Source: Lantana camara
Lineage: Eukaryota > Streptophyta > Magnoliopsida > Lamiales > Verbenaceae
Direction: 5' to 3'
Length of the DNA stretch: 64,000 nt
Assembly: GCA_037501455.1 (NCBI GenBank)
Contig: CM074860.1
Span: forward strand, 37,892,501 to 37,956,500
Part shown: positions 43,765-55,519 of the stretch, piece by piece
How the letters are laid out: the number at the start of each line of letters is the position of its first letter
Position numbering within the stretch: the stretch's first letter is position 1
Notes under the pieces: generated by a model
The model's input: the letters and a program-made list of their open reading frames with translations, nothing else
What the model was told of the DNA's origin: nothing
Databases searched by the model: none
Translations under genes and position numbers: made by a program

Positions 43765-45984
43765 ACCTCGTTAATCGTGTTTCTGATTCATCTCAATTAT
43801 TCTGAATTTGGTAGAAATTCTTAGGCCTAGATGCGAATTGAGTATTCTTGAGTTCTTTTAGAAAGCCTGAAATACGAAACTGTGTTTTTCCTAAAATTTT
43901 TGAAAAACTGTTTTCTTAAATCTGTTTTGAATAACCTGTTTTGGTTGAAATTCGTTTGAATCGTAATTTTTAATTTTGGATTGAATTGGGTTTTGAAGAA
44001 ACCTGAGATACGAAAAACGAAACACGAAACGAACACGCGGATTGGGAGGTGCCAACGTGTAGCACACCCCAAGCCTGCGAGCGCCTCCCATAACCGCGCA
44101 GGAGCCGCTTAGGCGCGCCCCCATAGTCGTCCCGCAACCGTGCGGGACGCCCGTCCAGCCCCCCTCCCCCCCCCCCATCGCGCGACCGCTGCTGCGAGCG
44201 GTGCGTGCACGCACGCATGCGGCAACTACAGCGCTCTGTGTGCACTGCTGGGCCACGTGTTCGCGCGCGCTGCCGCGCGGCGGTGCTTTGGGGTTCCGGG
44301 CCATTTTTCGTGTTTTTGTGTTTTTCGTATTTTCGGTCCTTGAAATCCCGATTTAATTTTTCTGAAATTTTTATTTTGTTAAATTAGAATTATTTGTGAA
44401 ATTATTATTTAAATTGGGATTTTGAAAAATTAAGCGATTTAAATTTTGGGAAAATTGCAAAATTTATTTTCTGAAAATATTGAAAGAATAAAATTATTAA
44501 TTTTCATAAATTAATTGGAATTTTATTAGTTTATTATTTTTCGGGTTTTATAGAAAAGTCTCTTGAACAAGAATTGCATCTAAGTCGTGTTTTAAGCTAT
44601 TAGAGCTTAAAACGAGAATTTTAATTTATTGGTTAAATTTAAATTCTTGAAATTTATACATGTTAGGTGATCATAGGTTTAGACTTATGTATGGTTTTAC
44701 TTTATGGACATGGATGGTTTAAATTGGGGTTGGAGCCCTATAGTTGCATTTTTCAATTGAGGTTGGAGCCTCACTTATGTGCGTACTGTTATGTGATTTA
44801 TTATGTGGCTTTCCATATTACTATTTTGAGGCCGGATATGCCCCGTGTATTTGTCTAAGGCCAATATGAAGATTGAGCCTTATTACTTTTCAGTAATTTT
44901 TCATTTTTTTGATAGTAGAATAGGTGGTGAGGTCTTTTTCTTTCATTTTGGAGACAATACACCCATGAAGTAAGATGAACCACATTCAAGCAACAAGGAG
45001 ACCATAAGTGAAGACCCCTCAAAATGTCAGGGATGGGAATCTCAATTAAAGATGTCATAGAGATAGGGCTCGTATTTTGTTACTGTTTTCCCTTATGTGA
45101 TTTAAACTGTTTATGTGGCATGTATGTTAGAACTTGTGATTGTGGAGTGGCTCCCACATATCACGCATAAGATAGGTAGAACCCATGATCATCACATGTT
45201 AGTATCATGCTAGGACATGTTATCTGCTAAGTGTTTTATGTGAAATGCATTTAAGTTGTACTTGCATTAATCAAGACTAATTAAAATTGGATAACATATA
45301 TGTTGGTGAGGTCGAACCGGATAACTCTCCGTTTGATTCGAAAATTCCCGTTAAATATTAAGCTAATTTCGAACAATAGGTATTTAATTCGAGGTGCAAA
45401 TTTTGAATTAAATTCCTAGCATTACATCAATAGGTTTGAAGTTTAGTAAGTGGAGCTAGGTATTGTCCGCGAGTCGTGGGATAGCTAGTGGAGCTTATTA
45501 GCTCTTAGTTACCTAATTGATTATTGTAAATGAGCAATATTTCGTGGTCAATTTTGGCAAGGGCGATGTCCGCGAATCGTGGGTCGTTCGAACTAAGTTT
45601 TGATCATGATCTTATGATTGATGGGTCTAGCTTAACGCCTAAGTAAATATGAATGTCACATGAGTCGTGGGTCCATATTCAAAGATAGGTGATGCAAAAA
45701 CAATTACTAAGAGTTCTGAAGGTGTTAGAATTGGTAAGTTGTACCTACTTAGGGTTTTACTTAGAATGTCCGCGAGTCGTGGGTTTGAGGTAAAATGCTT
45801 AGGATCTTAGTACCCATTGGGAAACGTGTTCCTCTTAGATCTTTGGGAATTATAGATCTATGAAAAACAGTGAGAGCTACATTAGATTAAAGACCTTATC
45901 TTTTGTATATCGTTATAATTCAGCATGCTCACTAGTTCTCTGTTTTACCATTCGTAGATTCTGTGATTCTCTATGTGTTTTGAA
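43765..45984 (+). other. Copia-3 leader
   Basis: A 2.2 kb untranslated leader. The GC-rich island at 44020-44290 has GGCGCGCC (44112-44119), an intact GTCCCGC/GCGGGAC hairpin (44129-44148) and a damaged CTCC/GGAG hairpin (44085-44104). GTCCGCGAGTCGTGGG-type motifs lie at 45465-45480, 45568-45583, 45655-45671 and 45768-45783. A small ORF related to that of the other leaders lies at 44667-44858, with a shifted C-terminus. A run of ten or more C lies near 44160-44176. Confidence 0.82.
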
Positions 45985-47872
45985 ATGGCAACCAAAAACC
46001 CTCTTGTATCGATCCTCGAGTCAAGCAAGTTGACTGGTCCCAACTATTCTGATTGGCTGAGGAATCTGAAAATCATTTTAGATTCTGAGAAGAGAACTTA
46101 TGTTCTCTCCGAAGGGGAGCCTAGTCCCGAAGGGGACGCTCCCACTCGGGCCGAGCGGGATGCGATCCAGAAGTGGAAGGATGACAATCTCCAAGCCCAT
46201 TGCCTTATGTTGGCTAACATGTCTCCGGACTTGGAAAGGCAACATGAGGCCATGGAATTTGCTTGGGAGATTTACGACCACTTAGAGCAACTTTACCGCC
46301 CTCATGAACGCGTTACAAGATATAACACTTCAAAGGAATTGTTCCACTTGAGCATGAGGGAAGGTTCAAGTGTCCATGAATATGGACTCAAGTTTCTCGC
46401 CCTTACTAAGAAACTTGCTTCCATGGACATGCCACTGAAAGATGAGCTTCCAGTGGACTTGTTGCTAGCCTCGCTCCCACCATCATTCAACCCATTTGTC
46501 CTTAACTTCAATATGAATCATGCTGGTGCTACTGGTGCTGAGCTGATTAGTCAGCTTGTGACTGCTGAAAGCACGATCAAGAAGGACAATAAGGTTCTGA
46601 TGGTGAATGCTCCATCTTTCTCTTCTGGGCCTTCTAAAGGTAAGGGTAAGAAAGCCCAAAAGAAGAAGAAGAAACCTCTTAGGCCCACTGGTGGCATATC
46701 GAAGGGGAAGGCCCAAAAGAAGAAGCGTGATCAGAAAGAGGATGTTTGCTTCCATTGTGGCAAAGCAGGACATTGGAGGAGAAACTACCCAGAGTACAAG
46801 GCTACTCTAAAGAAAGGTATGTTTCTCGTTGAAGTAAATCTTTCTATTAATTCTAGTTCTTGGGTACTTGATACCAATTGTGGAGCTCATATCTGTAATG
46901 ATGTACAGATGCTAAATGAAGTCCAACAAATCAGAGAAGGAGAATGTGTCTTGAAGATCGGGGATGGCTCAAATATTGAAGCTCGAGCTTTAGGCACAAT
47001 TAGATTTGATTTACGTAGTTTTGAGTTAGTTTTAAATAAAGTTCTTTTTGTACCGAGCATTATTCGTAATATAATTTCAGTTCCAATTTTAGATTGTGAA
47101 GGTTATGAAACTTATATTAAGAATGGTAAGTACTTTATCAAACAGAACAACTCTTCCGTTCACATCGGTACTCTAAGTAATGGACTTTATCTAACTCAGA
47201 ATATCAATATTATGAATATACAACGAGAAACTAAACGTAAGAGAGATGACAAAGTTTCAGCTCCCTCATGGCACGCTAGATTAGGACACATTTCCAAGAA
47301 TAGAATCAACAAGATAAACACTTTAGGGTCGTTCTCTGAAAATGATCTCAAAGAGTTAACTTCTTGCGAGTCCTGTCTCAAAGGAAAGATGTCCAAAGTT
47401 CCTTTTAGAGGAACTGTGGAACGTGCCACTAAGGTCTTAGATTTGATCCATTCTGATGTTTGTGGACCGCTTAGTGTAAGCACGAGAAACAATCATCAGT
47501 ATTGCATAACCTTTACCGATAACTTTAGTCGGTATGGTTACGTATACTTAATGAAGTATAAATCTGAAGCTTTTGAGAAATTCCTAGAATTTCAAAAGGA
47601 GGTTGAGAACCAAACTGGTGACCAGATCAAAGCACTTCCATCTGATCGAGAGGCGAGTATCTTAGTGAAGAATTCCTTAATCATCTCAAAGATAATGGGA
47701 TTATCTCTCAGTGGACACCTCTTGGAACTCCTCAACTCAATGGACTTTCTGAGAGAAGGAATCAAACTCTACTCAATATGGTTCGTTCCATGATGAGTTT
47801 CACTGACTTACCACCTTATTTCTGGGGTTATGCCCTAGAAAGTGCAGCAAAGATTTTGAATCTAGTTCCCTC
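45985..47872 (+). pseudogene. Copia-3 gag, protease and integrase (to TRIM-2)
   Basis: One long frame from the ATG at 45985 (an upstream in-frame ATG at 45973 is less likely, since sister copies start at the second). It covers gag (residues ~1-240), a zinc knuckle whose last Cys is Tyr (C-x2-C-x4-H-x4-Y, about residues 255-270), protease with Asp-Thr-Asn instead of Asp-Thr-Gly (about residue 300), the integrase zinc region and the first catalytic Asp (Ser-Asp-Val-Cys-Gly-Pro). A one-base deletion near 47651, just at the second catalytic Asp region, shifts the frame, which then ends at 47793. TRIM-2 interrupts the remaining homology at 47873. Confidence 0.9.
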
Positions 47873-48464
47873 TGTCACGCCCCGGGTCCGCGGGCCCGTT
47901 GGACGCGAGACCAAGTCTCCAAGTCCACCGAGTATAACCTGAAATTGGGCCTAAACCACTGCCCAAAAGGGATATCCATTGGTTATACTTGGACTCTTTA
48001 ACTTATAAACTGAACTCAACTCTCATACTTTCCCGATGTGGGACAGGGGTATCACAATCACCCTTCCTTCAGAATCGCGGCGTCCTCGTCGCGGCATGAC
48101 ATATAGCCCATGACCGACTCGTCTGCGTTGGGACTCTAGAGTGGCTCCTACGGGTTCAAGAGGTGGCTCCCACACATGTAGCACTTTGCCCCGCAGGCTC
48201 AAGATGTGGCTCCCATGTGCGTAGCACTTTGCCCCGTATAGCACTTAGCTCCTGCGGCTGACGAGCGGCTCTGATACCATCTGTCACACCCCGGGTCCGC
48301 GGGCCCGTTGGATGCCAGCGCAAGTCTCCAAGTCCACCGAGTATAACCTGAAATTGGGCCCAAACCACTGCCAAAAGGGATATCCATTGGTTATACTTGG
48401 ACTCTTTAACTTATAAATTGAACTTAACTCTTATACTTTCCCGATGTGGGACAAGGGTATCACA
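47873..48464 (-). mobile_element. TRIM-2: miniature LTR retroelement in Copia-3
   Basis: LTRs 47873-48056 (184 bp) and 48282-48464 (183 bp) flank a 225-bp interior with the same primer site (minus strand, TGGTATCAGAGC at about 48279-48268), direct repeats and polypurine tract as TRIM-1. The target duplication ccctc (47868-47872, 48465-48469) is perfect. The two LTRs differ by about ten substitutions and one 1-bp indel by my count, several of them C/T or G/A. It is therefore older than TRIM-1, whose LTRs are identical. Confidence 0.95.
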
Positions 48465-50480
48465 CCCTCTAAGTCAGTCCCTAAAACGCCCTATGAAATG
48501 TGGCATGGTAAAATCCCTAGTTATTCTTACTTAAGAATTTAGGGTTGTCCTGCTTACGTGAGGAGGACAGTGGGAGATAAGTTAGAATCTCGTTCTAACT
48601 TATGCTACTTTGTAGGTTATCCTAAGGAATCCATAGGATACTACTTCTATGATCAATCTGAGCAAAAGGTGTTTGTTTCCAAAAATGCTACTTTTCTTGA
48701 GGAACCGTTCCTTAAAGAAAAGAAAGGCAAGAGCATAGAATTAGAGGAAGTACAAAGTGACCCCAGGCCACCCACTGAAGAAACATCCCCTTCTGATCAA
48801 CCACAACCAATCACGAATTTCAATACACACGTAAATCCTCCTCTAAGGCGTTCTGAACGCACTCGTAGACAGTCGGAGAGATGGTATGGATTCTTCCATG
48901 AGGTCTTTCAAAAGGATAATGATCCTTTAACATATGAGGAGCTACTTTCAGATTCTGACTCTTAACAGTGGATAGAAGCCAAGAAATCCGAAATGGATTC
49001 CATGAACTCCAACCAAGTTTAGAACTTGGTAGATTTGCCTGATGCGGTCAAACCCATAAGTTGCAAAAGGATCTTTAAGAGAAAGCTTGGAGTTGATGGA
49101 AGCATTGCAGCCTACAAAGCAAGACTGGTTGCAAAAGGATTCACTCAAAGACCCGACATGGACTTTGATGTGCAAAAGTCTATTCGGATCATGCTTGCCA
49201 TTACTGCATATTATGACTATGAGATATGGAAAATGGATGTGAAAACTGCCTTTCTCAATGGTGACATTGATAAAGACATTTATATGGAGCAACCCATAGG
49301 TTTCACATTCAGTGGGAGTGAGCAAAAGGTTTGGAAACTCCAAAGATCAATCTATAGATTGAAAAAGGCTTCTAGGAATTGGAACATTCGATTTGATGAA
49401 TCAGTCAAAGCTTTTGGCTTCATTCAAATTTCGAATGAATCATGTGTGTATAGAAAGGAATTGGAGACCTCAGTGCAATTCTTAGTACTTTATGTTGATG
49501 ACATCCTTCTTATTGGGAATTCGAAGGATGATATGAAACTGACTAAGTTATGGTTATCGAACCAATTCGAGATGAAAGATCTTGGTGATACATCCTACTT
49601 TCTTGGAATTAAAATCTATCAAGATAGATCTAGAAGGTTAATAAGACTATCACAGTCGATGTACATTGACAAAGTATTGAAGAGATTCAATATGGAGTCA
49701 GCAAAGGTTAAGAACCTTCCTATGAGTGTAGGAACATGTCTTTCAAAGCAGATGTGTCCTAAGATTAACCTTGAGAAGGAAAGAATGACTCATACACCTT
49801 ATGCATCAGTAATAGGTAGCATAATGTATGCAATGTTATGTGCTCGACCGGATGTGGCTTATGCACTTAGTGTAACAAGTCATTTCCAATCTGACCCTGG
49901 AGATGGTCACTGGGCTACCGTGAAGAATATTCTTAAGTACTTGAAAAGTACTAAAGATTTATTCCTAGTTTACGGAGGTCAGGAAGATCTTACTATCGAA
50001 GGATACTGCGATGCAAGCTTTGCATCTGACTTAGATGATTTTAAGTCAATGTCAGGATACATTTTCTGCCTAAACGATGGAGCAGTGAGTTGGAAGAGTT
50101 CCAAGCAAACGACCACTGTAGATTCGACCACGGAGGCCGAATACTTAGCTGCAAATGATGCAGCTAAGGAAGGTGTTTGGATTAGAAACTTCATTCAAGA
50201 GTTGAATGTTGTTCCTAGCATGAAAGACCCCATTACTGTGTTTTGTGATAACACTGGGGCGGTTGCTCAAGCAAGAGAACCAAGATCTCACCAACGGACC
50301 AAGCACATTATGAGGAAGTATCACGTAATCCGTGATATTATCAAAAGAGGAGATCTGCAAATTGAGAGGGTCGCATCAGTAGAGAACGTGGCAGATCCAC
50401 ATACTAAACCCCTTAGTCCAGAAGCTTTCCAAGGTCATCTTCAGAAGATAGGACTTAGAGTAGCTTTAGAATGGCTTTGA
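48465..50480 (+). pseudogene. Copia-3 integrase end, reverse transcriptase and RNase H
   Basis: This continues pol after TRIM-2. Stops: a Trp codon to TAG near 48540, a Glu codon to TAA at 48963-48965, and a Trp codon to TAG near 49021. From 49026 a 484-residue frame covers RT and RNase H. The RT catalytic Asp residues are present: Asp71 (Lys-Met-Asp-Val-Lys) and the Tyr-Val-Asp-Asp motif at residues 156-159. A 27-base in-frame deletion near residue 48 removes the usual Thr-Phe-Ser-Pro-Val segment. RNase H has Asp-Ala-Ser, Thr-Glu-Ala-Glu-Tyr and Cys-Asp-Asn motifs. The stop at 50478-50480 is the natural one, six bases before the polypurine tract. Confidence 0.9.
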
Positions 50481-50485
50481 CGGGC

Positions 50486-50496
50486 AAGTGGGAGAT
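50486..50496 (+). other. Copia-3 polypurine tract
   Basis: AAGTGGGAGAT lies directly before the 3' LTR and is the primer for second-strand synthesis. The same tract is found at 62310-62320 (minus strand) in Copia-4. Confidence 0.9.
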
Positions 50497-52371
50497 TATT
50501 AGGAATAGTGCCTTAGAAAGCCGATTGTATATCCGCTTTGTACTTTTCCTTATTGTAATCACAGACAATCTTTGAATAAAATAACGAATTGAGGCAACAC
50601 TTCTTTATATGCTCTTGTTTGGTATGCGTTTACTTTAGTTGTGCATGTATGAGAACTCCCCTAATCCTGATGACTTTAGGACTCTACCATTTAGGTGAAA
50701 TGGTTCATGAAATGAGCCCTATATCACATAAGTCATGATTAGTAAAATACTCCAAGCTGATGAGTCCTACAGACAATGGGAGTGTCAACCTGACAGGTTT
50801 GCTTGTGGGATCACGCCCTTAAGAAGGACCACGTTGTTTCATGGAGGTGCAAAGTGTATAGTTGATACGTGCGTGATATATGAGGGTGCTTATTTCCATT
50901 AGTAAGTTCACTGAGGTGCCCCGTGTGAGAAGATTCCTAAATGGGAAATGAAGTTTCTAGTTCAGGAAATGCAAACTTCCATATTAGAAAACATCTCACG
51001 AGTCATTGATGTGATTAATTGATCCTTAGACTTGAGGTTCCATGTCACTTTGTGAGTTAACTCTGTAGTCTTAGGTATAAGCTTTAAAGGGTGTCGCCTT
51101 AGACAACTGATTCAAGGCTTACGCTGGGGCTGCACAAGTGACTCATGAAAGTGAATGAGAATCAAGAAAGGACCTGCACTTACGTTTGCAAGGTGATCTC
51201 TTAATGTGTAAGTCATTCATATGCCATATGGAGTCATTGGCCAAGGCAGTAGATCAAGACATCAAGAAAAGGGTTCTTGGATTGAGATCAAATGGATATG
51301 AAATGCACTTAGCTTTAAGACCAGATTATTAGGGTTCTGATTATTCCCTTACCCTAGATCTTGGTTGAGAGATAGTAAGTAGGAGGATTGTATCTCACAT
51401 GAATCAATGACTTGAAGGTTCTGTCGAATCGAGACATTCCAATTCAGATAGGGGTTAAACACCTGTTGCTAGACTATGGTCGTTTAATCTGTCGACTGAT
51501 TAATTAATTAGTGAATTAATTAATTAGGGTCACTGCTAATTGAGTTGAGAACCTAGAGGGTCACACACAACAACTTGGTTACATGAGTTGAGGCTTTGAA
51601 ATGACTAAACGAGTTAATCGAGCCAAAAGGGTTCCACACGTGTGGGTCACGTGAGTGACACGTGCCATACATGGACATGTGTGCACCGTGCGTGTATATT
51701 TATTTATGTATTAAATAATTAATGTGTTAATTATTTAATAGACTTTAGTTTAATTTTGAATTAAAATGAAAGTCTTATTTTGGAGAAATTAATCTATTTA
51801 ATTAATTATGAATTAATTAATTAGATAAATAAGTTATTAGCTCTCTTAAAAGTTGATTTGAATTAGAATTCAAAGTCAAGGTTTGGAATTACTTGATGAT
51901 CAAGTAATAAGAGAGAGAGAGAGGGACCAAATCCTTCGTCCATTAGGACTAGGTTCGGCCGCCCCTCTCTATATTATATATAGGGGAGCTCGAGCTCCCG
52001 TTAGATAGTGATTAATCAATTTCTTTTGGTTCATGTGTTGAACACCATCCTTTCTCTAAGATAAAATAAACCCTTGGTTAAGCCTAAACACTAACTAGAG
52101 AACTAGCATCCTTACTAGTTAGATTGTAGTCAAGTTGGTGGACTATCTCTAGAGAGCTTCAAGTTAGAAGTTTTTAAAGATTCGAGCTTTACCAAGGAGA
52201 GAGGATCAAGCCACGAGAAGAGCGCTGTTGGGTGGATTGAAACGCTTCAAGAAAGATTATTGAAAAGTAAGTTTCTTTACCTTACGAATTTGGATTCATG
52301 ATTGCGAGTTTCAATCCTTTTGTTGGAAAATTTTTAAATTTCCGCTGCTTTCTGATTCCGTTTTTCCAACA
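50497..52371 (+). repeat. Copia-3 3' LTR (1875 bp)
   Basis: It starts TATTAGGAATAG, so the terminal TG has become TA; this probably happened after insertion. It ends TTTTCCAACA. The palindrome by the TATA box has one terminal change (51983-52000). A deletion near 51835 removes ~60 bp present in the 5' LTR. Confidence 0.92.
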
Positions 52372-55005
52372 GGTCTCATAACGGGCTTTCCAACGGTATG
52401 TTCGGATTTTGTTTTCGTTTTACGGTTTGCGTTTAATTTCAGTTTTCATTCTAGGGATTTAGTTCGATTTTTCGCCAACAAAATCCTGTGTGTTTGGTAT
52501 TTTCTGAAATTGTTTGAGGGCTTTTGTCAAGCAGGCCGAGGGACACGTTTCTGTGCTTCTGGGGATTTTTTCGACCACCGGAGGTGGTGTTCCGGTGGCT
52601 GCCGATGGCGGCCGGTGGCTGTTCAGTCGGCTGCGGCGGCGGCATTCCGGTGACTTCCGGACAGTAGGTCTGTTTCGTTGTGGTGAGTCCAATGCCACTT
52701 TCCGTTCGTCAATCAGATGTCCGGTTGATTTGTTGTGATTTATTTTGTGTAATTTGAATATTTGAAATTAATTGTTTTAATTGCAATAAATTGTGTATTA
52801 TTGTAATTGTCGATCAATATGTACTCCAATGTATATGAAATCATGTGTTGAATGAATTATGATAAATATTGATGTTTCGATTTGCAATTTGAATCCTTAT
52901 TTGTTGAATTTGAGCTATTTGTCTAACTTTAAGGGGTGTACGTGTAATTTTCATGAAAATGTAAATTTGTATAACTTAAATTAATTAAACCTTGTCACTT
53001 GGTAAATAAATATGCTAATCGCGATTATGTTAAAGAAGTTATTTTGTCTAGACTTGAAACTTTGAATTAAGGTTTTATCACGTTAATTGGAATTTAATCT
53101 ATTATGTATTATATACGAATTTGTTATGCATCGGAAAATTATATGAGACCTTGAATGATTATATGACTTAGTTGGAATTTGCTTGTGACCTCATGGATTT
53201 AAATGAATTCGTAGCATGCTAGTATATGATTTATTTGAATTTGTAATATATGAATTGATATGAAATTATGTGATTTACATTTCCTTTCAATTTCTTTTAT
53301 CTGCACTAGTTGTACATATGAACATGTCCAAATATTTAATATGATTTGATTGAACTATGTCATGTTTTCTTTGGCATGTAATTAATATGAATTTGAACCC
53401 TATTTATGTGACGGAATTTCTTAAGTGTTTGAGCACCTGTCGTGCGTCTATGTGTGGTTGTCTGAGTCTGAGTCTGAGTTCTGTGTTGTGTTTTGTGTGT
53501 TCAGTTGATACAGGGGCACCCGGGGTGGTGACTTGTGGTCGTGTTGGTTCCGGGGTGGACCGTTTGCGGTGTCTTCAGCTTTGTTTGGTACCAGGTGAGG
53601 GTAGGATATAGTTATACCCTGTTACAATGTGTTCGTTTTCGAATGTGTGCGATTTGTAAGCCATATGTATACGTACATATGTGTGAAATATGTACTTTGA
53701 TGGTTTTGTCATAAGTTTGAAAGTACGAAACGCTATGTATGATCCTATGTATACTTAGTTTTGGTTTGTTATGTTCTGCTGTGTTGTGTTTGGCATCCGG
53801 GACGACCCATTTTAGGTCGACGGATGTTAGTATGTGTGATATGTACGTACGATACGATAAGTACGATATGCATGAAATATGTCTGTCTGATTGTCTGTCC
53901 GTCTGTCTGTTTGTAGCGGGTTATGAACTTTGAACTTCTGAACAATTTGAACTGGGGCCCCGACGTTCGTGTGCTAAGGATGTACCGCAACCCACCTGAG
54001 CGTAGGTTGGGGGATGGAGTCCGAGGGTTTGAGAAGCATTGAGCACTCCCCTTGTCCTCTTTTGGATGTCTAGGGTCGCGCAACCCTTCCATCACACCTG
54101 TCTGGTATGTATTGTTCTGTTTTATTTATTCCGTTATTTGAAACTCGTACCCACCGAGTGTTCTGACTATCTGTCATAAGTTCGTGAAACGGGGGTAGAT
54201 TCTTACATTAAGATAAAATTTGGTATACTTTCAAACTAATAAAATATGCTCCAATATGTGTGCTAAGTTTGCATGAATTTGAACGTATGCTTTGATCAAT
54301 GTATAAGTTAAGTTTTGTTCGTTCTGTTTCGATAAGCCATCCTATATATATATTATCACGAGCAAATGTTTTCGCATGCGAAAACTAATCCCGGATTCAC
54401 GAACATTTAATTTAGAATGTGTTGTGCTCTATATATATGTAGGTGTGTGTGGGTAGCCCCTCGCTCAGTCTTTGGACTGACCCCTCCCCCTTTATGTTTT
54501 TCGTTGCAGGTTTAGGTCGTTGGAGTTCGTGCTAGGCGGCGGTGTGTCGTGTCTATTGAGTCTGTGTCTGTTCATTTAAGTTTGTTAAGTATTTTGTTCT
54601 GAATTATGATTCGTAAATTTTGTATGAGATATGTTCTGTGAAGGTTTGCATTTATGAATTGAATGTGTGAAATGCGGGACAGGTTAGGACAGGTGCTTGG
54701 ATTAGATGAACCCGTTCTGATTGTATAATTGTTCGGGACAGGATAGGACAGGTTCCCTGGATTAGTTGAACCCGTGCACTTGTTATTGATTTATGAAAGT
54801 TTTTAAAAGTTAGCTTTTTGGATTACTTCCACTGTCATATTTTGCATCCTTTCTTTGTACAGGGTTATGTACCGCCTAGCTTAGGCCTGGAGTTTTTGTT
54901 TTGCCTCCCGTTCGCTATGACTCGGCACGTGTGTGAAGTCTTTGTTTCGTTACACGTGTCGGGTTATAGTGCGGGGATGTGGTGTCCACCGCTTGGGGTG
55001 CTACA
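52372..55005 (+). repeat. Gypsy-B 3' LTR, right part
   Basis: It resumes LTR homology to 37075-39563 and ends GGGTGCTACA, followed by the atgtg target copy. It keeps the ~150 bp (53999-54150) missing from the 5' LTR and the single unit of the sequence duplicated there. CAGTC hairpin 54466-54479; GCTAGGCGG/CCGCCTAGC arms 54531-54539 and 54872-54880. ORFs within it are not credible genes. Confidence 0.9.
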
Positions 55006-55267
55006 ATGTGGGCCATTGAAACTATGATTTGGTGATTATATGATGGAGTTACACTTCTACATATAATCGAACTACTGGTTATGCTTCCACTTTTAATTAT
55101 TGCATCGTTATGTAATTGGTTCAAGGGTTAGCCCTGCTTAGCTAGGTTGAGTTATTTTATATTGTCACCCGTTCGCCACGTTTTTGATTCATGTATGGAC
55201 ATCCATTTTATGCGTGGATTGGACTCGTGGTGCGGGGGATTTGGTGCCTATCGATGCGGGTGCTACA
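55006..55267 (+). repeat. LTR-C, piece 3 (3' end)
   Basis: It continues LTR-C after Gypsy-B (target copy atgtg first). It ends GCGGGTGCTACA like the other gypsy-type LTRs here. CCCTGCTTAGC (55132-55142) is the degraded partner of GCTAGGCGGGG at 35866-35876. No primer site follows, so LTR-C is a 3' or solo LTR. Confidence 0.68.
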
Positions 55268-55519
55268 GTTGGGGCTCATCCTGTGTATAGTTTCCATCCA
55301 AGGTATCACGTGCGACCCCAGGAGCTAGGGAAGGCATGGTATTTTGATGCCTTCGGTGTGAAAGCCGGGGCGGACACATTGTGGATTAGCTACCCAACGT
55401 GGGTTTGTAAAGAAATGGATGGTTAGGGCCCTACGTGGCTCTTCCATCATTGGTGTGGTGGATGGATATGTTTTGATTTATGTTTTGATATGATATGAGG
55501 AGTAAAGGTTGTAAGGTCG
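55268..55519 (+). repeat. LTR-F fragment (gypsy-type LTR middle)
   Basis: Weak resemblance to the conserved middle of the other gypsy-type LTRs (a GGGCC...TTCCATCA stretch like those near 35490 and, reversed, 58750). Both ends are cut, by LTR-C on the left and a copia LTR on the right. Low information; the family is unknown. Confidence 0.4.

Larger units (their letters stand above)
41867..52371 (+). mobile_element. Copia-3: full-length copia element (10.5 kb), inactive
   Basis: Complete order: 5' LTR 41867-43749, primer site 43752-43764, leader, gag-pol 45985-50480, polypurine tract 50486-50496, 3' LTR 50497-52371. The left target copy is aaggt (41862-41866). The right side reads ccaaca then ggt, so the duplicate is short by two bases. 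The integrase is interrupted by TRIM-2 (47873-48464). It sits in the Gypsy-B 3' LTR, which resumes at 52372. It is the most complete copia copy here. Confidence 0.93.
35997..55005 (+). mobile_element. Gypsy-B: non-autonomous long-LTR element
   Basis: 5' LTR 35997-39563, interior 39564-40754, 3' LTR 40755-55005 (interrupted by Copia-3). The target duplication atgtg is perfect (35992-35996, 55006-55010). LTR ends are TGTAACATCCCG and GGGTGCTACA, similar in style to Gypsy-A. A degenerate primer site (TGCTATAAGAGC at about 39571) and a polypurine tract (AAGAAGGGGAGG before 40755) are present, but there is no gag or pol. It is best described as a LARD-like derivative of a chromovirus-type family, dependent on other elements. 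The interior holds a tandem hairpin array. Confidence 0.88.

Noticed and set aside
44160..44176. Poly-C run as an i-motif or G4 element
   Set aside because: A single homopolymer run, absent from the other leaders; slippage is enough to explain it.
55184..55426. 80-codon ORF at the LTR-C/LTR-F boundary
   Set aside because: It spans an LTR end and a flanking LTR fragment, with no domain and no support.
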